The translations under genes and the position numbers were made by a program. From contig NC_015572.1 of the NCBI RefSeq assembly GCF_000214665.1, positions 1,736,001 through 1,800,000 on the forward strand: a stretch of 64,000 nucleotides of DNA. The letters run 5' to 3'. Numbering within the stretch: position 1 is the stretch's first letter; the number at the start of each line of letters is the position of its first letter. Below, in pieces: positions 1 to 9,244 of the stretch. This DNA is from Methylomonas methanica MC09. GTDB lineage: Bacteria > Pseudomonadota > Gammaproteobacteria > Methylococcales > Methylomonadaceae. The notes beneath the pieces were generated by a model, which worked only from the letters and a program-made list of their open reading frames with translations, did no database searches and was not told the origin of the DNA.

Positions 1-101
1 GCTTTTGCCTTGCCGGATGGGTAACGATTGGGGCTGATTACGCTATAAGTTCGCTGGAGAACATTTTGAGGGGCGGGTTTGCAACCTAGTTGAGCGCATG
101 G

Positions 102-163
102 TTCCCACGTTCCGCGTGGGAATGCAGTTTGAACCGCTTCACGGTGTGGGGAGGCTGAAGCGG
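102..163. repeat. Two adjacent hairpin repeats at the 3' end of the hydrogenase-like operon
   Basis: Two perfect inverted repeats lie side by side. TTCCCACG (102-109) pairs with CGTGGGAA (115-122), and CCGCTTCA (134-141) pairs with TGAAGCGG (156-163). They sit just beyond the stop codon of the last minus-strand gene at 185, so they could end or stabilise that transcript. The first resembles an intergenic hairpin repeat seen in many proteobacteria; the copy number in this genome cannot be judged here. No T-run follows on the minus strand, so a classical terminator is not clear. Confidence 0.6.
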
Positions 164-184
164 AACGTTTTGGAATCTTTAAGT

Positions 185-694
185 CTACCGATTCATCAAG
201 CCCAATAGGCCTTTTATAAGCACTTCCGGGGTGGGCGGGCAGCCCGGAATGGTCATATCCACCGGAATGACATTGGATACTGCCCCGCAACTGGCGTACG
301 ACTCGCCGAATTCGCCGCCGCAAGCCGCGCAATCGCCGACTGCGACCACCCATTTAGGGTCGGGCGTGGCCTGATAAGTGCGCAGCAAAGCGGTTTGCAT
401 GTGTCGCGACACCGGGCCGGTCACCAGCAGCACGTCGGCATGACGGGGGGAGGCGACGAAATGGATACCGAAGCGCTCTATATCGTAATAGGGATTATTC
501 AGGGCGTGGATTTCCAGTTCGCAGCCGTTGCAGGAACCGGCGTCGACCGCGCGGATGGCAATGCTGCCGGAAAATCGGCGGTCGATCTGCCGCTTGATTG
601 CTATGCCCAGCTGTTCCAGTTCCGCGTCTTTCGGGGCTTTTACCCGCTCGGTGACGATGCCGGTGCGGAGGATTTTAGTGAATAGTCTAAACAT
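185..694 (-). CDS. Hydrogenase-4/complex I-like small subunit (HyfI/NuoB family)
   Basis: This 169-residue soluble subunit matches the NuoB/HycG/HyfI family, which carries the terminal [4Fe-4S] cluster (N2 in complex I). All four expected ligands are visible: C55 and C58 (SCNGCE), C122 (GDCAACGG) and C152 (PGCPPTPE). It is the last gene of the minus-strand operon and begins 9 bases after the stop of the large-subunit gene. The cluster site is intact although the large subunit has lost its NiFe ligands, so electron transfer may be retained without hydrogen chemistry. No HyfH-like ferredoxin subunit lies next to it. The symbol is withheld because the complex is probably not a hydrogenase. Confidence 0.88.
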   Translation of the reverse strand: MFRLFTKILRTGIVTERVKAPKDAELEQLGIAIKRQIDRRFSGSIAIRAVDAGSCNGCELEIHALNNPYYDIERFGIHFVASPRHADVLLVTGPVSRHMQTALLRTYQATPDPKWVVAVGDCAACGGEFGESYASCGAVSNVIPVDMTIPGCPPTPEVLIKGLLGLMNR

Positions 695-703
695 GGCTAC
701 TGC

Positions 704-2287
704 CTATAAATCGTTGCCCGAATAGGAGCCGTTCAGGGACTTGTTGCAGACCGGAAAATCCGGGACGATATTGTTCAACACCAATTTCTCCAGGGCCGGC
801 CAATTCAACTGGCTGGGGTCGCGCGGATAAAAGCGGGAAATTTTGTTATCGGCGCCAAAGGCCACAAAGCTGACGATTTCGCCGCGCCAGCCGTCGACGA
901 TGCCCAGGCCGGTGCTACCCGCTGCGGGAACCCGCCAAGCGGCGGCGATTTCGCCGGGTTGCAGCAAGGCCATGAATTGTTCGATCAATTTCATAGAGGC
1001 CATGATTTCCTTGTAACGTATCCAAAACCGCGAGGCTATATCGCCCTGATTTTCCAGCGCCACTTTGACCGTGACTTGGTCATAGGGCGGGTAGGGCGCA
1101 TCGCGGCGCACGTCGAAATCCTGGCCGCTGGCCCGGCCGACATAGCCGACGGTGCCGAAGCCGGCGGCGATGTCGTTGGACAAAAAGCCGGCGGTGTACA
1201 GCCGGTCTTCCAGAGACGAATTCAGGTCCAGCGTGGTAATGATATCCGACAGTTCTTTTCTCAGCCGCAGGTTATCCGCGTTTAACGCGGTGCAATCGGT
1301 GTCTGAAACGTCGGACTTAACCCCGCCCGGAATCACGCAGTCCATTAGCAAACGATGGCCGAAAACTTTGGCCTGAGTACGCAGCCAGTCTTCCCGCAGG
1401 CGGCTGAATTGGATTTGCGCGAAGGTAAAGGCCACGTCGTTGCAGATTGCACCGATGTCGCCTAAATGATTCGCCACCCGTTCGCGTTCGGCTAATATGC
1501 CGCGCAGCAAGGCCGCGCGCGGCGGAATGCGGATGTTTGCCGCTTGTTCCATGGCCATGCAGGCCGCCCAGGCGTGGCTGACCGTGGTGTCGCCGGACAC
1601 CCTGCCGGCCAACCGCGCCAGCGATTCGGGCGTTCTGCCCTCGGCGATTTTTTCGATACCTTTGTGCACATAACCCAAGCGTTCTTCCAAATTCAGAATC
1701 AGCTCGCCGACGGCCTGAAAGCGGAAATGGCCGGGCTCTATGATGCCGGCGTGTACCGGGCCGACCGGAATTTCGTAGGTGCCGGCGCCATGCGATTTGA
1801 CGAAGGCATAATCCATATCCGGCGGTGTAACCGCTTCCGGTTGGCCTTGCACGGCAAATGTTTTGCGCAGCGGATACTGATGTTTGTCCCAGGCTTTGTG
1901 CCGGGTCCAGGGTCGGTTGTCCGGATGCCCGGTGAATTTGATGCCGAACATATCCTGAGTGTGGCGTTCGCTGCGGTTGGCGGCAGGATACACACCGGCC
2001 TGACTGGGCAGTTCCGGCGTATTAAGATCGATAGAGGTCCGAACATGCAGATAACGGCCTTGTTTTTCAAACAAGGCATGCACGATAAAGCGATCGTCGT
2101 CCTGTTCCGCCCAGCCGGCGGACCAGCGCAGCTGATGCGTCATGGCTGATTCAGCCAGCTTTTGCCAATGCCGGTCGGCTATGTGCCAGACCGATAGGTT
2201 GTCCGTAGGCGCGGATTGCGTTTCGATCAAAACACCGGCCGCATCCAGCGCCTGGCCGAATATCTCAGTCCAGTTTAGAGTGCTCAT
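704..2287 (-). CDS. NuoCD-like fused large subunit lacking NiFe-site cysteines (HyfG/HycE-like, Ehr type)
   Basis: The 527-residue protein fuses an N-terminal NuoC-like 30-kDa domain (motif ERHTQDMFGIKF near 108-118) to a NuoD/hydrogenase large-subunit domain, as in HycE and HyfG. In true NiFe hydrogenases the first motif reads RxCGxC. Here residues 229-238 read RVSGDTTVSH, so both cysteines are gone. The C-terminal DPCxxC motif is also missing: the protein ends ...VPDFPVCNKSLNGSYSGNDL. This is the signature of energy-converting hydrogenase-related (Ehr) complexes, not of an active hydrogenase. The ATG at 2287 overlaps the stop of the preceding gene (ATGA). A longer open frame upstream would run through that gene and was rejected. 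Confidence 0.85.
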   Translation of the reverse strand: MSTLNWTEIFGQALDAAGVLIETQSAPTDNLSVWHIADRHWQKLAESAMTHQLRWSAGWAEQDDDRFIVHALFEKQGRYLHVRTSIDLNTPELPSQAGVYPAANRSERHTQDMFGIKFTGHPDNRPWTRHKAWDKHQYPLRKTFAVQGQPEAVTPPDMDYAFVKSHGAGTYEIPVGPVHAGIIEPGHFRFQAVGELILNLEERLGYVHKGIEKIAEGRTPESLARLAGRVSGDTTVSHAWAACMAMEQAANIRIPPRAALLRGILAERERVANHLGDIGAICNDVAFTFAQIQFSRLREDWLRTQAKVFGHRLLMDCVIPGGVKSDVSDTDCTALNADNLRLRKELSDIITTLDLNSSLEDRLYTAGFLSNDIAAGFGTVGYVGRASGQDFDVRRDAPYPPYDQVTVKVALENQGDIASRFWIRYKEIMASMKLIEQFMALLQPGEIAAAWRVPAAGSTGLGIVDGWRGEIVSFVAFGADNKISRFYPRDPSQLNWPALEKLVLNNIVPDFPVCNKSLNGSYSGNDL

Positions 2288-3747
2288 AATGGCATGCTCC
2301 CCGAGATTAATAAGGTCGCCTGCGAAAACCAGTTGGCGAGAAAATCCGGTATCGCCAAGCCCAGCCATAACACCAGTGCCAGATGTATCATCACCGGCCA
2401 CAGATTGGCCTTGATCGGCAATTGGCCTTCGGGCTGCTCGCCGTAAACGATGGGCTGAATGTGCCGGAACAGGCCGGCAAAGGCAATGCCTATGCCCAAT
2501 AGCAGCAAGGGCGCCAACCAGGGATAGCTGTGCATGGTGGCCAGCAACACCAGAAATTCGCTGGTGAACACCCCAAACGGCGGAAAGCCGGCAATTGCCA
2601 CGGTGCCGATCAACAAGCCCCAGCCGATCTTGGGTTGGGTTTTGATCAAGCCGCGTATCCGTTCCATATTCTGGGTGCCGGCCAGTTGCGCGGCATGGCC
2701 GACGGTGACGAAGATGGCCGATTTGGTCAGGGAATGCACTGTCATGTGCAGCAAGGCGGCAAAGGTCGCCAGCGGGCCGCCCATGCCGAAGGCGAAGGTC
2801 ATTACCCCCATGTGCTCGATGGACGAGTAGCTGAACAGGCGTTTGATGTCTTTTTGCCGGTGCAGGAACAAAGCCGCCACTAAAAACGACAGCATACCGA
2901 AGCCCATCATCAGCAAACCGGCCAGATTGCTCTGGGTGGCGCCGTCGACCAGCATTTTATTGCGCACCACGGCATACAAGGCGTCGTTCAATAACAGACC
3001 GGACAACACCGCCGACATCGGCGTTGGGCCTTCGGAATGAGCGTCCGGCAGCCAGTTATGCAACGGAACCAAGCCGATCTTGGTGCCGTAGCCGATCAGC
3101 ATGAATACGAAGGCAATTTCCAAAATTTCCGGATTCAATTGCCGGGCATTGTCGAACAGCACCGACCATAGCAAGGCATTGTCGCCGTCGCCGATTTGCA
3201 CGGCGGCGTAATACAGCAAAATGGTGCCGAACAGGGCCTGAGCGATACCGACCCCGCACAGGATGAAATATTTCCAGGCCGCTTCTATCGATTCCGGGGT
3301 GCGGTACAGGCTGACCAGCAATACCGTGGCCAGCGTCGCGCCTTCCATCGCCACCCACATTACGCCCATGTTGTTGGTGGTCAGCACCAGATACATAGCC
3401 AGCATGAAGCCCTGATACATCGAATAGTACAATTTCAGACGTTTTTCGGTCAGCTTGCCCAGCTGTTTTTCGTGCGCCATGTAAGGCGCGGAAAAAATCG
3501 CCGTGGTCAGGCCGATGAAGGCGGTCAGCACGATCAGATAGACGTTGAAAGAGTCGACGATGAAGGCTTTGCCGGATGACAAAAGGGTGCCGTTATTCAG
3601 CACGTTGATCGCCAGCCAGACCGTCGCTGCCAGCGTCACCGCATTGAAGCGCACATTCAAGCGCCCGGTCTCCTGCTTGTGGCCGGCAAAGGCAAAAAAC
3701 AGGATGCCGGCGAACGGAATCAACAACACCAGATAGGCTGCAATCAT
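2284..3747 (-). CDS. Hydrogenase-4 subunit F-like proton-translocating antiporter subunit
   Basis: A 487-residue membrane protein of the NuoN/NuoM/MrpD antiporter family, closest in type to HyfF. About 14 hydrophobic segments are visible. Ion-channel residues of the family can be seen: a Glu in the fifth-helix region (VAMEGATLATVLL), the first Lys motif (GYGTKIGLVPLHNWLPDAH) and a second Lys (HSLTKSAIFVTVGH). It should act in the inner membrane as one of two proton-pumping modules, with the larger HyfB-like subunit upstream. It overlaps the next gene by ATGA and the previous one by a few bases, so translation is likely coupled across the operon. Confidence 0.87.
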   Translation of the reverse strand: MIAAYLVLLIPFAGILFFAFAGHKQETGRLNVRFNAVTLAATVWLAINVLNNGTLLSSGKAFIVDSFNVYLIVLTAFIGLTTAIFSAPYMAHEKQLGKLTEKRLKLYYSMYQGFMLAMYLVLTTNNMGVMWVAMEGATLATVLLVSLYRTPESIEAAWKYFILCGVGIAQALFGTILLYYAAVQIGDGDNALLWSVLFDNARQLNPEILEIAFVFMLIGYGTKIGLVPLHNWLPDAHSEGPTPMSAVLSGLLLNDALYAVVRNKMLVDGATQSNLAGLLMMGFGMLSFLVAALFLHRQKDIKRLFSYSSIEHMGVMTFAFGMGGPLATFAALLHMTVHSLTKSAIFVTVGHAAQLAGTQNMERIRGLIKTQPKIGWGLLIGTVAIAGFPPFGVFTSEFLVLLATMHSYPWLAPLLLLGIGIAFAGLFRHIQPIVYGEQPEGQLPIKANLWPVMIHLALVLWLGLAIPDFLANWFSQATLLISGSMPL

Positions 3748-4421
3748 TGATCCACCTCATGCAAACGGTTCATGCGGTCGACATCCAGCGAGTCTATGCT
3801 GGTGCGGATATGGAAGAAAAAGATGCCGAACAGCACCGCCGCCACCAACACGTCGAAAGCAACCCCCAGTTCCACCACCATGGGCATGCCCTTGGTGGCG
3901 ACGATGGCGGCAAAGAACAGGCCGTTTTCGATAGCCATGAAGCCGACTACGTGAGCCACGGCCTGCCGGTGCGAGATCATCAGCAGCATGCCCAGTAACA
4001 CCACCGACAGGCTGACGGCCAAGGCGTTCAGCATGATCGCCGAGGAGGTTTGCACGATGGGATGTAGCACGTAATAGCTGAACACCATCAGACCGGCCCC
4101 GCCCAGCATCACGGCGGTATTGTTTTTCAAGGCTTCGACGTCGCGGTGCATATTCATTAGCAACACTTGCCGGCGCAGCATCCAGGGGATGAAGATCACC
4201 TTCAGGATCAGGGTCATCATCGCGGAAATGTATAAATGAGGGCTGTTTAGACTGTAGGCGGCCAGTGCCGTGGTCAGCGTCAACAGCAAGCCTTGCAGCG
4301 CGAACACGAAAATCAGCCGCAATAAACGGCCTTGGCCCAGCATCAGAAAAGACGTCAGTCCCACCAAGGCCGCCATCGATAAAATGGCCTGGGTATAAAA
4401 ATCCTGTTGTTCGATATTCAT
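3744..4421 (-). CDS. Hydrogenase-4 subunit E-like membrane protein (NuoK/MrpC-type)
   Basis: A 225-residue membrane protein of the HyfE family, whose C-terminal half resembles NuoK. The true start is the ATG at 4421 (MNIEQQDFYTQAILSMAALVG), which shares one base with the stop of the HyfC-like gene (TGATG). A longer frame upstream reads through that gene and has no membrane character, so it was not used. Several hydrophobic helices follow, including MLGGAGLMVFSYYVL and FMAIENGLFFAAIVA with its buried Glu. It would sit between the antiporter-like modules and form part of the proton path. Confidence 0.85.
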   Translation of the reverse strand: MNIEQQDFYTQAILSMAALVGLTSFLMLGQGRLLRLIFVFALQGLLLTLTTALAAYSLNSPHLYISAMMTLILKVIFIPWMLRRQVLLMNMHRDVEALKNNTAVMLGGAGLMVFSYYVLHPIVQTSSAIMLNALAVSLSVVLLGMLLMISHRQAVAHVVGFMAIENGLFFAAIVATKGMPMVVELGVAFDVLVAAVLFGIFFFHIRTSIDSLDVDRMNRLHEVDQ

Positions 4422-5365
4422 CAGCGCGAGGCCTCCAGAATGATGTGGCTCAACATGCCCAATAGGCCCAACAGATAGGCGAAACTGAGATATTCCTGCA
4501 CCCGAAACAGGCGCATTTTCGCCACCAGGGTTTCCGAGATGGCCAGGAAAATGGCCAATGCCGCCAGCTTGCAGCTGATGGCCAGCAAGCCGTATCCCAA
4601 CGCATGAAACGAGAAATCCTGGGCGATGCCCCAAGGCAAAAAGATGTTGGCAATCAGCACGCCGTACAGCATTAATTTTAGTTGGCTGGCCCATTCGATC
4701 AGCGCCAAATGCCGGCCGCTGTATTCCAAGATCATCGCCTCGTGGATCATGGTCAGTTCCAGATGTGTGGTCGGGTTATCGACCGGCACCCGGCCGGTCT
4801 CGGCGATGGCTACCAGGATCAAGGCAAACATCGCAAACACAAACGACGGCCGCAGCACCAAGCCTTCGTTCAAAACATGAGTTATCGCCAGCGACAGATT
4901 GGTGGTCGAGGCAGTCATGGTCAGCGTGAAAACCGCCATCAGCATGGCTGGTTCCGCCAGTGAGGAAATGGTCATTTCCCGCGACGAGCCCATGCCGCCG
5001 AAGGCGGTGCCGATGTCCAGTCCGGCCAAGGCCAGGAAAAACCGGGCAAAGGCGAAAAAACCCACCAATACGATCACGTCTGCGCTGGCGGCGGTGGGCA
5101 AGTCCAGCGCAATCAGCGGCACCACCGAAGCGGCCAGCACCATGGCCGAAAAGATGATGTAAGGCGAGCGGGTGAATATCCACGAGGCGTGCTCCGCCAC
5201 CACCGGTTGTTTGCGGATCAATTTCAGCAGGTCGCGATAAGGCTGCAGCAGCGAAGGCGCGTTACGGTTTTGCAAATGGCATTTGCACCATTTCAGCCAA
5301 CCGCTTAACAGCGGGGCCAGCGCCACGAACAACAGGGTCTGGATAACGGCAAGTAACCAGTTCAT
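4421..5365 (-). CDS. Hydrogenase-4 subunit C-like membrane anchor (NuoH family)
   Basis: A 314-residue NuoH/HycD/HyfC-type membrane subunit that joins the peripheral arm to the membrane arm. Family motifs are visible: FGGMGSSREMTISSLAEPAM, AETGRVPVDNPTTHLELTM and the following HEAMILEYSGRHLALIEWA, which hold acidic residues of the quinone/E-channel region in complex I relatives. The start is the ATG at 5365 (MNWLLAVIQTLLF), overlapping the stop of the HyfB-like gene by ATGA. The longer upstream frame was rejected because it lies inside that gene. The subunit appears intact, so the complex should be able to couple redox or conformational change to ion movement. Confidence 0.88.
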   Translation of the reverse strand: MNWLLAVIQTLLFVALAPLLSGWLKWCKCHLQNRNAPSLLQPYRDLLKLIRKQPVVAEHASWIFTRSPYIIFSAMVLAASVVPLIALDLPTAASADVIVLVGFFAFARFFLALAGLDIGTAFGGMGSSREMTISSLAEPAMLMAVFTLTMTASTTNLSLAITHVLNEGLVLRPSFVFAMFALILVAIAETGRVPVDNPTTHLELTMIHEAMILEYSGRHLALIEWASQLKLMLYGVLIANIFLPWGIAQDFSFHALGYGLLAISCKLAALAIFLAISETLVAKMRLFRVQEYLSFAYLLGLLGMLSHIILEASR

Positions 5366-7482
5366 AGGCTGACCACCCAGAGCATGAGAATTAAGGTAAC
5401 AAACGAATAGCCTAGATAGACCCGGATATTGCCGGTTTGGATACGGCCCACCAGCCGCGCCGCGGAATTGATGCCGTGCGCAATGGGTTGATACAGCCTG
5501 GGCCAGCTGTGATCTTCCACCTGCAGGCGGTAACGAATGGAAGCGACATCCATATCCAGCGCGCCCTGCATGTCTTTGTCGATTTGTTCTTCTATCAGCC
5601 AGACTTTGGCGAAGATACGCCGAAACGGCATGGTAAAGGCGCTGCAACTATATTGCATACGTGCGTTTAAGCCGCCGAAGCCGCAATCCCAGGTGGCCGA
5701 GCGGCGCATGGTTTTGGTGTCCGGATTGCGCCGCAAGTACCAAAAGGTAAAGCCGGTGGCGATCAGCACACCGATCAGCACCAGTATGGGCGAATAGGAG
5801 GCTTTCTGGGACGACACCGGCGCCAGCCACATCCAGCTCAGCAGCGTGTCATTCGGCAACGATTGCCCCAGCAGTTGCTTGGCGACGTTATTCAGCGCAG
5901 CGATGATCAGCGTTGGAAAAATGCCGAAAAAGAAACACAGGCCGGCCAATACTTTCAGCGCCAATAACATGCCTTTATCGTCCACCTCCTGAGCTTTTTC
6001 GCTGTGGCGGGAACGCGGCAGGCCTAAAAAGATCATGCCGAACACCTTGACGAAGCAGGCCGCCGCCAATGCCGCAGTCAAAGCCAGGGCCGCCGCTGCC
6101 ACCGGAATCAGGCTGCGCAACACGCCGTTGTCCAGTACATCGACTTGTAAAGCGGTTTGGAAGGCCAGCCATTCCGAGACGAAACCGTTAAACAGCGGCA
6201 GCGAGGAAATACTCATGCAGCCCACCAAAAACAGAAAACTGGTTTGCGGCATACGTTTGATCAGGCCGCCCATGTTATCGATATCCAGGCTATGGACTTG
6301 ATGCTGTAATACGCCGGCACCCAAAAACAGCAGATTTTTAAACAAGGCGTGGTTAAAAGCGTGAAACAAGGCCGCCAGCAAACCCAAGGCCGCCAACTGT
6401 GGAAAACCGTTGGCCATAAAAATCATCGCCAAGCCGAGCACCATGAAAATGATGCCGATATTTTCCACCGAGCTATAGGCCAGCAAGCGTTTAAGGTTGG
6501 GCTGCATCATGGCGTACAAAATGCCGCCCAGTGCCGATATCGTGCCCAGCACCAATAACACCACACCCCATTGCCAGTGCACGTCGGTCAGTAAATCGAA
6601 ACAAAAGCGGATCAGGCCGTAGACAGCTACTTTCAGCATCACGCCGCTCATCAGGGCGGAAATGTGCGAGGGCGCCACCGGATGCGCTTCCGGCAGCCAG
6701 ACATGGATAGGCACGATGCCGGCCTTCATACCGAAGCCCAGCAATGCCAGTACAAAGGCGATGCTGGCCCAGGTGGTGGATAAGTTCGCCTGACGCAGAG
6801 CATCGAAGGTAAGACCGTCGGTAAATGCGGCCAGCACCCCGAAACCCAGAATGATGGCCAAGGCGCCGACTTCGGCCATCAACAAGTACAGAAAAGCCGC
6901 TCGACGATTGGCTGGATTTTCATGTTGAAAGGCCACCAGGAAATAACTGGCGACCGACATCAGTTCCCAGGCAATCATGAAAAAGAATGCATCGTCCGCC
7001 AACAGCACCAGCAACATGCCGGCCACGAATAAACCGGTGAACAGGCCCAGCACAGCGAAGGGATGTTTTTCCTCCTGATAGGCTTGCACATAGCCCGGAC
7101 CGTAAATGCTGACAGCGATCACCGCGATGCCGACAATCAGAAAGAAAAATCCAGACAAACCGTCGAAACGCACATGCCAGGGTAGCCAGGGCAAGCCCAG
7201 GCCGATTTGATCGGTAAAGGCGGATTGACTGATGAGTACCGCGATACCGGCCGAAACCGCCAGCAGCCCGGAAACCCCTAACACGATGAAAACCGCTTGC
7301 TTTAGCCGTAAGGGATAATGGCTTTCCGTCAGGCAGTCATTCAGCCACTCCCGGCTGAGCGGTCGCAGCGGAAGTCGCTGTAACAGTTCGTTTAGGCTGC
7401 CGCGTTGATTGATCAGCAAGGCCAGTAATCCCGAGAGGAAACTGCAGACTACGGCGGCGTACGCCAGTATCAATACCATCAT
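5362..7482 (-). CDS. Hydrogenase-4 subunit B-like proton-translocating subunit (NuoL family)
   Basis: A 706-residue polytopic membrane protein of the NuoL/HyfB family. Key ion-channel features are present: AWELMSVASYFLVAFQHE (the TM5 Glu), GFGMKAGIVPIHVWLPEAHP, a Lys in SGVMLKVAVYGLIRF and His/Lys in LFHAFNHALFKNLLF. The start at 7482 (ATGATGG) is supported by an AGGA about 9 bases upstream; an in-frame start at 7533 lacks a clear ribosome-binding site. It is the first of six overlapping genes of the complex and follows the SulP gene after about 115 bases. NuoL-like subunits also work outside respiration, for example DabB in inorganic-carbon uptake, which matters given the transporter next door. 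Confidence 0.87.
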   Translation of the reverse strand: MMVLILAYAAVVCSFLSGLLALLINQRGSLNELLQRLPLRPLSREWLNDCLTESHYPLRLKQAVFIVLGVSGLLAVSAGIAVLISQSAFTDQIGLGLPWLPWHVRFDGLSGFFFLIVGIAVIAVSIYGPGYVQAYQEEKHPFAVLGLFTGLFVAGMLLVLLADDAFFFMIAWELMSVASYFLVAFQHENPANRRAAFLYLLMAEVGALAIILGFGVLAAFTDGLTFDALRQANLSTTWASIAFVLALLGFGMKAGIVPIHVWLPEAHPVAPSHISALMSGVMLKVAVYGLIRFCFDLLTDVHWQWGVVLLVLGTISALGGILYAMMQPNLKRLLAYSSVENIGIIFMVLGLAMIFMANGFPQLAALGLLAALFHAFNHALFKNLLFLGAGVLQHQVHSLDIDNMGGLIKRMPQTSFLFLVGCMSISSLPLFNGFVSEWLAFQTALQVDVLDNGVLRSLIPVAAAALALTAALAAACFVKVFGMIFLGLPRSRHSEKAQEVDDKGMLLALKVLAGLCFFFGIFPTLIIAALNNVAKQLLGQSLPNDTLLSWMWLAPVSSQKASYSPILVLIGVLIATGFTFWYLRRNPDTKTMRRSATWDCGFGGLNARMQYSCSAFTMPFRRIFAKVWLIEEQIDKDMQGALDMDVASIRYRLQVEDHSWPRLYQPIAHGINSAARLVGRIQTGNIRVYLGYSFVTLILMLWVVSL

Positions 7483-7597
7483 CGTTCGTCGTCCTAAAAA
7501 CTCGGATTGGCTATCGTATAATTCGCTTGGCACTGGTCAAGCGAACCCATGAATTTCGCGGACAAACCGGCCGCCGATTCAGATTGATGCGTCGTGC

Positions 7598-9238
7598 TCA
7601 AGACCGTTTCCGCCGCGAAGCCAAATGGTGGTTGGAATACGCATGATGCATGTCCAGGCCGACGATTTCGCAGTGGCCGCCGGCTTGATTGCGCTCTTCG
7701 GTGAAATGATGAATAAACTCCATCACGGTATGATCGATCAGCTCGGCTTCGCTTAAATCGAAATAGATGTTCCTGGCTTCCGGAAAATCGGCCAACAGGC
7801 TTTTCAAGCTAATGATATTGGAGAATACCGCCGCGCCGCTGACCCGGATATGGTAGGTCTCGGCGTCAGTCTGTTTAACCTCGTACGCCATCGAAAACAG
7901 ATTGCCTGGTTTTAGACCGCGCGCAAAGTGCATGATCAGTTTGACGGCTATGCCGATCGCCACCCCGATTAACAAGTCGGTCGCCAATACGCCCAGGATA
8001 GTGACTATAAAGATCACAAAGTTATCCAGTCCGACTTCCAGGGTTTTGGCGAACTCCTTGGGGGAGGCCAGCCGAAAACCGGTAAATACCAGCAAGGCAG
8101 CCAGCGAAGCTAACGGAATTTCGTGGATCAGCCGGGGAAACAGGGCTACGAAAATCAGTAAGAATGCACCGTGGAAAAAATTGGCCCAACCGGTTTTGGC
8201 GCCGTTATTGACGTTAGCCGAACTCCGCACGATTTCCGCAATCATCGGCAAACCGCCTATCAGTCCGGAGAGAATATTGCCTGCCCCGACAGCGGCCAAA
8301 TCCCGGTTTAAATTCGAATCGCGTTTGTAGGCATCGAGTTTGTCCACCGCCGCCGCGCTTAATAGACTCTCCAGACTGCCGACCAGGCAGATGGCCACCA
8401 CGGACAACCAAAATTCGTAAGTGGCGATTTTGGAAAAATCCGGAAAATAAAAACCGGCCAAGAAGTTTTCGGGTACGGCTACCAGGAATGTCGGACCGAT
8501 AGTGAATTCGTGATGCGGTAAAATTTCCGCATCCGGCAAGAACAGGTATTTATGCATGTGGTCCAGGTCGAAGTATTGACCCAAGGCCAGACCCAGCAAG
8601 ACCACCAGCAATGGCGCCGGAATCATTTTCAAAGTGGGGCTTTTCAGCAAACTCCAGATTATCAGCAAACCCAGGCCTAGTAAGCCGATGACGGACACCT
8701 CCGGGTTCATGTCCATGATCGAATGCGGAATTTCGGCGATAGTGCCGAACAGGGATTTCGCCGCCGGTTTCACGCCCAATAAAGTGTGAAATTGCTTGGC
8801 CATAATGATGATGCCGATCGCCGCCAACATGCCGTGTACCACCGAAGAAGGAAAGAAGGCGCTTAATTTGCCGGCCTTGAATACGCCCATCAAAACCTGC
8901 AGGATGCTGGCTATCACGATTGCCGCTAAAGTATAACGGTAGCCGGCCATGGCATCGCCCTGGCCCAGGGACTGCACGGCATCGACAATCACCACGATCA
9001 AGCCGGCGGCTGGACCATTGATGGTCACAAACGAGCCGCTGATGCGCGATACCACCAAGCCGCCGATGATGGCGCTGATAATACCTGCCATGGGTGGAAA
9101 GCCCGACGCCATGGCTATGCCCAGACAGAGCGGCAGGGCGATTAGGAAAACCAAAAAACCCGATAGCAGATCGCTACGCCAATTTTCGATCAGGCCGGCA
9201 AAGCCGGTTTTAGGGGTGCCAGATGTGGAAAAATCCAT
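7598..9238 (-). CDS. SulP family anion transporter with C-terminal STAS domain
   Basis: A 546-residue SulP/SLC26 transporter. The N-terminal part has the usual series of hydrophobic helices (for example SGFLVFLIALPLCLGIAMASG, then GSFVTINGPAAGLIVVIV). A STAS domain fills roughly the last 110 residues (ARNIYFDLSEAELIDHTVMEF). Family members carry sulfate, bicarbonate (BicA type) or other anions; the substrate cannot be read from sequence. Two start codons compete. The ATG at 9238 lies 9 bases after AGG and was preferred over the ATG at 9244, which would be only 3 bases away. It is the first gene of the minus-strand run and is probably co-transcribed with the hydrogenase-like complex. Confidence 0.88.
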   Translation of the reverse strand: MDFSTSGTPKTGFAGLIENWRSDLLSGFLVFLIALPLCLGIAMASGFPPMAGIISAIIGGLVVSRISGSFVTINGPAAGLIVVIVDAVQSLGQGDAMAGYRYTLAAIVIASILQVLMGVFKAGKLSAFFPSSVVHGMLAAIGIIIMAKQFHTLLGVKPAAKSLFGTIAEIPHSIMDMNPEVSVIGLLGLGLLIIWSLLKSPTLKMIPAPLLVVLLGLALGQYFDLDHMHKYLFLPDAEILPHHEFTIGPTFLVAVPENFLAGFYFPDFSKIATYEFWLSVVAICLVGSLESLLSAAAVDKLDAYKRDSNLNRDLAAVGAGNILSGLIGGLPMIAEIVRSSANVNNGAKTGWANFFHGAFLLIFVALFPRLIHEIPLASLAALLVFTGFRLASPKEFAKTLEVGLDNFVIFIVTILGVLATDLLIGVAIGIAVKLIMHFARGLKPGNLFSMAYEVKQTDAETYHIRVSGAAVFSNIISLKSLLADFPEARNIYFDLSEAELIDHTVMEFIHHFTEERNQAGGHCEIVGLDMHHAYSNHHLASRRKRS

Positions 9239-9244
9239 CGCCAT

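Noticed and set aside
2288..2401. Upstream extension of the large-subunit frame
   Set aside because: It lies within the preceding gene; the ATG at 2287 forms the usual ATGA overlap.
185..7482. Active hydrogenase-4 or formate hydrogenlyase
   Set aside because: The large subunit lacks both pairs of NiFe-binding cysteines, and no ferredoxin subunit or maturation gene is present.
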